From: Strigamia acuminata
Taxonomy: Eukaryota; Arthropoda; Chilopoda; Geophilomorpha; Linotaeniidae
Length of the DNA stretch: 64,000 bases
Direction of reading: 5' to 3'
Assembly (NCBI GenBank): GCA_949358305.1
Contig: OX442322.1
Coordinates: 3,410,001-3,474,000 of the forward strand
Shown: positions 8,150 to 16,146 of the stretch, in pieces
Position numbering within the stretch: position 1 is the stretch's first letter
Layout: every line of letters begins with the position of its first letter
Position numbers and translations under genes: made by a program
Notes under the pieces: model-generated
The model's database searches: none
Seen by the model: only the letters and a program-made list of their open reading frames with translations
What the model was told of the DNA's origin: nothing

Positions 8150-10686
8150 AAGCGAGCAGAGCCAGCCGATACACGGTACGGCTCTACCGCGTAACATTAC
8201 AAACATTACAAATCGTACGTGCAGCTTTAAGAGCGCACAGGTTATCCCCAGAAATCACCGTTGTTGAAGGCGCATACGCTCAACAAATGGTAGATTCCGC
8301 TCAATTCGAAGCGGATGCCGAGAATGAGGCCCGGCAAGCCATCCGCGAGAGAAAGCGGAAGCTGGCGGAAAGAGAAGCGCGAGCTCTCGAGTACGGTAAA
8401 TCCCAGCGCGTTCCGACCACTCCAGAAGAGGTCGAAATAGTTGATCGAGCCTTACATGCACATCGTTATGCATTCCATTCTCAGCAAGAAGCTGAACAAG
8501 CTTTCATGGCTAGGCTGCAACGAGACAAACCAAAATCCGTTCGCAAGCCAGAAGTTAGCTCGTCCGAATTGTCCGACGAGAGCGTCGAAGGCGACCCGAA
8601 GCGCACGCCGAAGGTCAGCCCCAAACCCGAGCGAAAAAAGGAAGTGCCAGTCACTCCACGCAAACGGGAAGTATCGACCGAACAACGCGTTCGACCTCGC
8701 ATGATGGCGTTAGACGATAATACTAACAACGCTATCAACCGATTAATAAATGCGAACAACGCGCGTCGTAACGAAGAACAGACTCACACGAGCCGACAAC
8801 GCGACGACCCGCGGGGTAGCGACTGGCCACAGTCGGTGCCCATCCTCAAAGACGACGGACCTTCGAGAAAACATTCCGAAGACCGCACATCGTCACGAGA
8901 GGAACGTCAACGCGAAAGAGGACAGCAACAGTATCACTACGGGAACAGTGATTCGTCATCGGATGAACTGGAGTCGAATGCGCCCAGTCATCACGATTCG
9001 GAGAGAGGTTCCGAAGAGAGACGAAGGGAAAGAGAACGCGATGAACGCAGGGAAAGGGAACGTGACGACCGTCGTAGGGGCCGGAAAGAGTCAAACTCTT
9101 CACGGCGCAACCCGCCACGCCGCTCACCGTCTCCCGACCCTAGCTCCGACCCCTCGTCCAACGACGACAGGCGAAATGATAAATCCAGTAATCGCCGGAA
9201 GAGATCCAACTCTCCGCGCGATAGAGAGAAACGACGTCGATCGGAAAATAGCGACCACCGACGGGAGGAGTTTCAGGACCTTCCCCGACAAAGCGCGTTT
9301 ACCGATTCGACGGGACGGCAGTATACGATGGGAGAGCTTGGAAGAGCCCTGCTTGGCTCGTTAAAAGCCGAGGGAATCGATCTGAGCAAACGAAACGATC
9401 GTAACCGTAGCACTGGCGACCGCGTAAAGAAAAAATACGCTGTCTCCCGGCGTGATACAATGAGTGTCACCGGGAATATTAGGTGGCAATTTTATATTCA
9501 GAACCGTTTCAACGGGTCATGGAAAGCGGGAGATCGCTTCCTTGACGAAGTAATTCGAATTAAGACTGCCACTAAAGCCACCGTAGGAGACATGCTCACC
9601 CACGGTATTGTCGAGCTAATGACAGGCTCGGCACGTGAGTGGTACCAAGGATTGAAAGGCGTCAATTGGGACGACTTTTTAATGAGATTCGACCTGCGCT
9701 ACGGCGAGACACCCGAAGAGGTGAGCCGAAAAATGCGAGGTCTTCGCCAGATGCCTGGTGAAACCATAATGGATTACGACATTCGCGCCAGATTGTTGTT
9801 CGAAAAGGCCCCGATGGAATTTCATGCCACGGGATTCAACCTTTTCTTTCTCGGCGGTTTGTCGGAATACTCGCAAAGGGTGCTACTTGAAGAAAGGGCA
9901 CCGACAGGAGGTAGCTACGAGGAGATGAGCGCCTTCCTGTTCGAGAACACGATAGATATCGAGAAGAGATACTATTCCGCTTTACCAGAAGCGGAGAAAG
10001 CAGCAACCGCTAACCGTCTCAAGTTGAGTGCGGAAAGATATGGGGCGACAGACAAAATCATGCGCCCTACTGAATATCTTAGCGGTATAATGGAGCTGGC
10101 AGAAGCTAGCGTTGGTTTACAAATAAAAAATAAACTGACATCCACGCTGCCTTCCAACCCTTTGGCCGCCCCTAAAAAGGCACCGACAGCGTCAGCCATG
10201 CAAGCGACACTGGAGGAGGTCAAGGAGGGGGAGGAAGCCGAACAAAATGTCAGAAAATCAGACGAAAAAGAAGAAAAAGACGACTATTCGACGGACGAAG
10301 AAATACGAAGTTATCGCGACACTCTATCAACGGGTTGCGATGAAGAAGGACCGCTAGTACATCTCATCCATCGAGATAGAGCGGTAGAAGAATTTCGCGC
10401 CAGGTTAAAACCAAATGCCGGCCGAATTCCGAAGTATTTTCGGAAAAATTACACGCCACCGTCGAAAACAGACCCTGAAAAGAAAAAATCGACTGAAGCC
10501 CCAAGAGACAAATCAAATATTCGCTGTTTCAAGTGTAACCAACCGGGCCACTACTCCAATGAGTGCCCAAGAACAGCGAAAGAAGACGCTAAGTTTGACG
10601 CGATAATGAAGCAGATGGCAGAGATTAAACTCGCCATGGCAAAAAACGAGTCAAAAAACGAGTCAGCGCAGGCGGCGAAGAAATAA
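8150..10686 (+). pseudogene. gag: Gypsy-B1 Gag, interrupted by Gypsy-A (C-terminal ~845 residues)
   Basis: Begins inside gag at the Gypsy-A LTR; the ATG at 8140 belongs to that LTR and is not the native start. It aligns with the intact B2 Gag from about its residue 185. Features in order: an alanine/arginine-rich helix; a long disordered region with RS/RE/RD repeats (about 8990-9260); a capsid region that includes the WYQGLKGVNWDDFLMRF segment (9637-9690) with the conserved second Trp; an acidic linker; and a CCHC zinc knuckle (CFKCNQPGHYSNEC, about 10520-10565). The downstream part is fully open. It ends in TAA at 10684-10686 and probably shifts to pol by -1 slippage at 10641-10659. Confidence 0.9.
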
Positions 10687-10704
10687 CTTCTCGACCGTCT
10701 GCGC
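10641..10704 (+). promoter_or_regulatory. Gypsy-B1 -1 ribosomal frameshift signal (two heptamers and a stem-loop)
   Basis: Two in-frame A AAA AAC heptamers (10641-10647 and 10653-10659), each followed by GAGTC. Six bases after the second begins a 10-bp stem (10666-10675 with 10695-10704, one G-U pair) whose loop holds the gag stop and a possible inner GAAG/CTTC pair. After slippage the -1 frame is open into pol. The layout matches a textbook -1 frameshift site. Confidence 0.85.
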
Positions 10705-10709
10705 CATTC

Positions 10710-13700
10710 ATGAAGAAGAAGGGGTTTAACAAAGGGTTCGATAAGCCGCCACCAGTCAAAGAAATGGGTAGTGACATAGCTAACGCCCAAATTCAAGACA
10801 GGGCCAACAACGCTTTGCAGGTAATTACCGCAAACGCTGAGGCTGAGGCGGAAGAACCGAACCTACTGCTTGAAGAATTACCTCAAGTGGTCGAAGAGAC
10901 AGAAGAATTTCGTGTTTTCATGTGCAACGTGGCGGTCGATTACACCAGCCGCCTATGTATGCTGCCCATGACGATAGAACGCGAAAAAATTATGGGACTA
11001 TTAGACTCGGGAGCAGATCGCTCGTTCGTTTCCGAAGACATAGTAGCATCATTGGGTCTCACCGATAAGATAAAAGGCGTTAATAAAAATGTACGTCTAA
11101 AAACCGCCAACGGAATGGCGCGTCCAAAAGGAGTTATATTATTGACCATGGAGTGGCTCGGAGGGGTAGAACAGCACCCTTTCCTGGTCCTGCCCACATG
11201 CGACAGAATTTTTCTGTTGGGTTTGGACCTCATGGCGTCAATGGAAATACAACCAAATCCAATAACGAAATCTTGGAATTATATCAGAAATGATAGAGAA
11301 AGACCCGCAATTGTCGTGCCACCAGCTCTTATCAAAGAAGCGGCCGACAAGACACAGTGGGAAAAAGGCCTAAAGAAATTCGTTCAAGATTACGATTTTA
11401 AAGCATTCGTAACAGAATTGCAACGGGACAATGTAGTGGAAACGCTTGTCGCCGACGCCGCTTTAGAATTAAGCGAAGCGGCAGCCCTACGAAGAGTCCT
11501 ACTTAAATATGAGGGGATCCTGTCGAAAAAACCGGGCCGAACGAATAGGGCTATTCACGAAATTAAATTGACGGATAATAAACCTATACGAGTTGCGTAT
11601 AAGGGAATGAACCCGCAAAAACGTGAAATAGTGCAAAAAATGTGCCAAGAAATGCTAGACAGTGGCATTGTCTCCGAGGCCCAGGGAGAATACGCGACGC
11701 GAGTTGTGCTCGTGATGCGCCCGCGCTCGGACCCACGCCTATGCATTGATTACCGCCCATTAAACGCGGTGACGGAGATAGATCCCATACAGATGCCGTC
11801 GATCGAATCCATTTTGAGAGAGCTTAGCCCCTTTTCTTGGGTTACGACGATGGATCTGTCGAAGGGATACTGGCAAGTTGAGATGAGGCCAGAGGATAAG
11901 CTAAAAACAGCATTTTACTCGCCAATTGGACGGTTGATGTTCAACGTCATGCCGTTTGGTTTAGTGAACGCTCCCAGTACCTTTCAGAGACTAATCGAAA
12001 GCGTATTGGGTGATATCCTGCATCAGTTTGTGTGGGCATACCTAGATGACATAGTTATTGCCTCTAAAACATTCGAAGAGCACATTGAGCACATCGACCA
12101 AGTGCTCACCCGGCTGGCAAAAGCTGGGTTACACGTTCACCCGGGCAAGAGCAAGTTCTGTCGAAAGGAGCTTGCCTTCCTGGGTTATCGCATTGGAGTT
12201 AATGGTTTAGCTATTGGCCCCGAAAAAATCGATGCGATTAATCGTTTCCCACCACCCGAGGACGTTAAAGGTGTCCAACGGTTTATGGGAATGATAAACT
12301 TTTTCGGCAGGTTGCTACCGGGTCTAGCTGAAGTGGCAGCCCCAGTTACCGACCTCCTGAAGAATGAAAACGAATTTGTATGGTCAAATGAGTGCAACAT
12401 CGCATTTAATGCGATAAAGAGGATGCTGACGGAAGTCGGCGTAATGCCTCTACCCGACTTAAACCAGCCGTTCATATTACACACGGACGCCAGCAGAGTT
12501 GGGTTGGGAGCAGCATTGCTCCAGACACACGTGCGCGACGGAGTCGAACAAGACCTGCCGTGCATGTTTATAAGTCGCAAACTCCAAGGCGCTGAAAAAA
12601 ATTACAACGCCACAGAGTTGGAGTGTTTGGCAGTTGTGTGGGCTATAAGGAAATTCAGAGATTATCTCGAATATACCAAATTTGTAGTCCACACAGATCA
12701 TCAAGCGTTACAGTGGCTGATGAAATTAAAGGAGCCAGCCGGTCGACTAGCCAGATGGCAGTTAGAACTGATGGCATGCGACTTGACCATTCAATACAAG
12801 CCCGGCAAATATAACGTCGTGGCTGACGCTCTATCAAGGGCACCAGTGTCAGATCCTATCGACGCTGACGATGATGGCGAGGATGATTCCCGCATCATTT
12901 ACTGCCCGACGAGTTGTCACCGTTGGGATTTAAGGAAAATGAATGAAATTCCTACCGCGTCTCCAGCAGATGTAAAATTCTGTGGATTCTGGACGCGGTT
13001 ATACCAACCAGCTGCTGACAATTACCCAAATGCAAAGAAGGAATTTAAGCTAGAGCGGAGAATAAATGACCCGCTTCTAAGCGCCTTCCACGCTCATGTC
13101 GGCAAGCAAATGAAAAGCAATCCCCTGACAAGGGAGGAAATAATTGTGCAACAAAAATTAGACAAAAAATGTCAGGACAGAGCTAGATTCGTACTGACAG
13201 GAAAATATCCGCCCAACTTAACCAGAAGGCAGAAGCGTCGTTATGCGCACGAATCCATAGATTACCTATTGGATGACGGCCTGTTGGTGAAACATCACCC
13301 AAATCACCAAGATGACTTGAGTGAATCGGACACCGCAGTAAAGGTAGTAATACCTGCTTCCTTAATCGGTCGCGTGCTGTGGTTGTTACACGGGCACCCG
13401 CTTGCGAGCCATGCGGGAGTAAGCAGAACACTCTATCGTGCTACACAGCTTTTTCACTGGACAGGGATGAAAAAAAATATTGCTCTTTTTGTCCACCAAT
13501 GTCAGCGATGTCAAGCGTGCAAGCCGAGGAGTAAATCACCATTCGAAACTATTTTCTTAGGGCCTTACGCGCCTTTTGATTGTTTAAGTGTCGATGTGAT
13601 GGGCCCAAAACCCGTTACGGGAAATAAAAATGCGTACATTATCGTTATAATGGACGTAGCAACTCGTTGGCCCGAGTTGTACGCCGTCGCTAGACCTTCA

Positions 13701-14780
13701 GCAGAAAAAATCGTTGAATGTATCTACGACGTAGCGTTACGTTACGGATTTCCACGTAAAATAATATCCGATAACGGACCCCAATTTATCTCGAAAATTT
13801 GGGGTAAGTTTTGTAAAAAATTCGGGATTGTGGCGTCACATACTTCGACCTACAATCCTAGAACAAATCCCGTTGAGCGACTCAACAGGGATATCAAATA
13901 TGCATTAAGTATATTCACTGACATCCACAATAGGTGGGATGAATACTTGAGGGAGATCGCGTTCAGCATACGAACAACAGTCTCGAGGACGAGAGATTTT
14001 TCTCCGGCCTACCTCAACTTCGCCCGAGAGCTACGAGTGCCTTGGGACCCACGAGTGGCAGAGTCGGTAAATGTGGTGGACCCAGAGAAACCACATGAGT
14101 ATGTGTATAAATTGGAGCAAACAATTTCGAACACATACAAGCATATGATGGCGCACATTTTTAACATGCGCGACCGCATTTTACAAGATAAAAGCGGTGG
14201 AAAATTCGTGAATTTCGAGATCAATGATTTGGTGTGGAAAGATGCACACACCCTCTCAAATGCAGCGAGAGGAATCACCGCCAGCTTGGCCGACAAAAGA
14301 GACGGTCCGTATGTGATCATCGGCAAGCATGGCGGTAACGCGTATAAATTACGTAAGCTCGAGGACAATACCGAGCATAAATCGATACAAGTACGAGAGT
14401 TAACTCCGTACATTCCGGAATTCCCGCAACAAATGTGGGCCAAGGGCCAAGTCAAGTCCAAAACTGACGGCCAAATCGTCGATATGTTCGCTGGCGAGTC
14501 GGAAAAAGCACCGCCAAGTGACAACGAGGAGCATTTCGACGCCCCTTCACCTCCGGTTAACGAGATAGTTGAATCCGTTCCGGATCCAATTTTGGTCGGG
14601 GGGGAAACAGGAGAAACTCCTGAAACAAACACAAAAAACACGGATAAAAAAAGAAATACACATGAGGAGGTACAGACACAAAAAACAACAAAAAACGTCG
14701 TACCTGTCTCGACTCATCACCTGCGGCCTCGTAGAAGTAATCCGTTTATAAAAGACGGAAAGGTCGTAGGAAAGGAGTAG
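10710..14780 (+). CDS. pol: Gypsy-B1 Pol polyprotein (protease, RT, RNase H, integrase)
   Basis: 1356 residues from the first ATG in frame; real synthesis probably starts by frameshift upstream. Aspartic protease DSGAD at residue 99; reverse transcriptase with YLDD near 444; RNase H (HTDASRVGLG, TELECLAVVWA, TDHQALQWL) near 590-670; integrase zinc domain with two His (HGHPLASHAG) and CQRCQAC, about 894-945; integrase core with catalytic Asp near 961, Asp in DNGPQF near 1021 and Glu in NPVERLNRD near 1055. The tail carries a KRDGPYVI GPY-like motif and ends in a basic RPRRSNPF motif. It is intact and nearly identical to the B2 pol. B1 lacks its own 5' LTR here, so it is probably silent. Confidence 0.95.
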   Translation: MKKKGFNKGFDKPPPVKEMGSDIANAQIQDRANNALQVITANAEAEAEEPNLLLEELPQVVEETEEFRVFMCNVAVDYTSRLCMLPMTIEREKIMGLLDSGADRSFVSEDIVASLGLTDKIKGVNKNVRLKTANGMARPKGVILLTMEWLGGVEQHPFLVLPTCDRIFLLGLDLMASMEIQPNPITKSWNYIRNDRERPAIVVPPALIKEAADKTQWEKGLKKFVQDYDFKAFVTELQRDNVVETLVADAALELSEAAALRRVLLKYEGILSKKPGRTNRAIHEIKLTDNKPIRVAYKGMNPQKREIVQKMCQEMLDSGIVSEAQGEYATRVVLVMRPRSDPRLCIDYRPLNAVTEIDPIQMPSIESILRELSPFSWVTTMDLSKGYWQVEMRPEDKLKTAFYSPIGRLMFNVMPFGLVNAPSTFQRLIESVLGDILHQFVWAYLDDIVIASKTFEEHIEHIDQVLTRLAKAGLHVHPGKSKFCRKELAFLGYRIGVNGLAIGPEKIDAINRFPPPEDVKGVQRFMGMINFFGRLLPGLAEVAAPVTDLLKNENEFVWSNECNIAFNAIKRMLTEVGVMPLPDLNQPFILHTDASRVGLGAALLQTHVRDGVEQDLPCMFISRKLQGAEKNYNATELECLAVVWAIRKFRDYLEYTKFVVHTDHQALQWLMKLKEPAGRLARWQLELMACDLTIQYKPGKYNVVADALSRAPVSDPIDADDDGEDDSRIIYCPTSCHRWDLRKMNEIPTASPADVKFCGFWTRLYQPAADNYPNAKKEFKLERRINDPLLSAFHAHVGKQMKSNPLTREEIIVQQKLDKKCQDRARFVLTGKYPPNLTRRQKRRYAHESIDYLLDDGLLVKHHPNHQDDLSESDTAVKVVIPASLIGRVLWLLHGHPLASHAGVSRTLYRATQLFHWTGMKKNIALFVHQCQRCQACKPRSKSPFETIFLGPYAPFDCLSVDVMGPKPVTGNKNAYIIVIMDVATRWPELYAVARPSAEKIVECIYDVALRYGFPRKIISDNGPQFISKIWGKFCKKFGIVASHTSTYNPRTNPVERLNRDIKYALSIFTDIHNRWDEYLREIAFSIRTTVSRTRDFSPAYLNFARELRVPWDPRVAESVNVVDPEKPHEYVYKLEQTISNTYKHMMAHIFNMRDRILQDKSGGKFVNFEINDLVWKDAHTLSNAARGITASLADKRDGPYVIIGKHGGNAYKLRKLEDNTEHKSIQVRELTPYIPEFPQQMWAKGQVKSKTDGQIVDMFAGESEKAPPSDNEEHFDAPSPPVNEIVESVPDPILVGGETGETPETNTKNTDKKRNTHEEVQTQKTTKNVVPVSTHHLRPRRSNPFIKDGKVVGKE

Positions 14781-15261
14781 AAAACGTTACGAGTCGATGG
14801 CGACGCTGAAAAACAAAAAAGATTGACCGATCGGCAGCGCTAGCCATCAAAATCCGAGACTTGAAAAATTTCGCTAAGTCCAACAAAGCGGATATCGGTC
14901 GAATTCACGTCACGAGATGGCGTGGAAACGCGGGACCCGTAGCAAAATTATCGGCACGGGTCGGATACCGCGTGCAAAAGACCCCGTAGCAGCGATCGCG
15001 CACGGGCGTAGAAACAAAGGAGCCCCGTAGCGTAACATGCGCGCGGGCTATTGCGCACAAGTCATAAACACCTGGTTCTGGAGTAAAATTACCCAGAACC
15101 CACCACGATTGCCTCGTTTTCACCCGGACTTCCGCTAAATCAGCTGATCGTCGTCCGCACGTGAAACACATCGAGTTTATTTTTAACCGAGTTTTTGATC
15201 CATTTTACGAGGAGTTTTAAGTTTTTTTCATCGTGGTCTGACTGAACGCGCAATCCTCACG
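14781..15261 (+). other. Gypsy-B1 pol-ORF3 region with three tandem stem-loops
   Basis: Noncoding. Three tandem hairpins share loops beginning AGC: stem 14934-14940/14956-14962 (GACCCGT with ACGGGTC), stem 14983-14987/15002-15006 (CCCGT with ACGGG), and stem 15021-15025/15045-15049 (AGCCC with GGGCT). The same array is in B2. A candidate splice acceptor (CTAAATCAG, AG 15142-15143) precedes the small ORF3 exon and is also conserved. The tract may act in export, packaging or translation of the RNA; this is inference. Confidence 0.6.
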
Positions 15262-15354
15262 ATGGCTGAGGAAGGAGGGGACGAGGAAATGCTTGAAATC
15301 GAGCATCATGACGAGAATTGGGACCAGGACGTTAACGTAGTTCCACCCGATCAG
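15262..15354 (+). CDS. Gypsy-B1 ORF3 exon 1 (31 codons)
   Basis: ATG at 15262 opens a short acidic reading frame ending in PPDQ. It stops exactly at a splice donor, CAG followed by GTAGTAGT (GT at 15355). Thirty-one whole codons leave a phase-0 junction with exon 2 at 16147. The B2 copy has the same exon with many base changes but the same acidic pattern (EIEH..D..NWD.DVN.VPPDQ) and the same donor, which argues that it is translated and selected. In the unspliced RNA the frame would close at 15399. Confidence 0.75.
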
Positions 15355-16146
15355 GTAGTAGTCGGTGTCGACGCACGAGATTTAGCTCCGTGCGGTTGAA
15401 TTAAAGATACATTTGACTAACACTTGACATGAACGCTCTGCGTTCGAAATAGTGTATAATTATTATACTAATACCCACGATCGCGCAAGCGATTGTATTT
15501 TCTCCTTATTGTTTTGTTTTCAAGGACGCGATCGCAGACTCAATGTCGCCTCGCTCCTTGAAAATGACTCACGACAATTGACACGAACGAGACAAAAGGA
15601 AACGAGCTTTCTTTTTATATTTCCGGGAATGGAAATAATTTATTGGATAGATTTTGGAATAATTTATAGAACGTTGTTTTCTATTTTTATTCGTTATTTT
15701 ATTCGCGAATTTTTCCAATGACACTAATTTATTTTAGATTTGTTTTAAATTCGATTTGTTTCCGAATTTTGGGAATAGTTTTAGACAAATTTATTTCTTT
15801 ACAATTTATTTTGACAAGAACATTTATTTTACATGTTCTAAAATTGTCATTTGGAATTTTCGCGAACGATTTCGCGAGTTTATTTAATTTATTACACATT
15901 AATTTTAAATATTAAATAATCCGAAGAGAATTTCCGGATTAAGATGCCTGATTCCGTCTCGTGGCTATCATTGGACGTGAGCCAGATGTGCCAAGAAGAC
16001 TCTTTCTTCCTGACAAGGACGAATCAATGAACAGGAATAGGACTCGACGAACGGCCGCACGTTTCAGCGACGTTCCTCGAGCCCACCCCCTATTTATCTC
16101 CGTGTTATTGGCGATTTTATTAATTATTTTGTTTCCATCATTGCAG
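15355..16146 (+). other. Gypsy-B1 ORF3 intron (792 bp, predicted)
   Basis: GT at 15355, AG at 16145-16146 after TTTCCATCATTGC. AT-rich, with no long frame except an extension of exon 2 from a GTG at 15961. It contains a hairpin at 15431-15436/15440-15445 (GAACGC with GCGTTC) whose B2 counterpart has a different but equally paired stem. A second hairpin (CGATCGC with GCGATTG) lies just downstream. Confidence 0.7.

Noticed and set aside
8140-8151. ATG at 8140 as the start of B1 Gag
   Set aside because: It lies in the Gypsy-A LTR; the native start is beyond the left edge.
14905-15171. Minus-strand 88-codon frame over the B1 post-pol stem-loops
   Set aside because: Not kept as an open frame in B2, and the tandem hairpins explain the base composition better.
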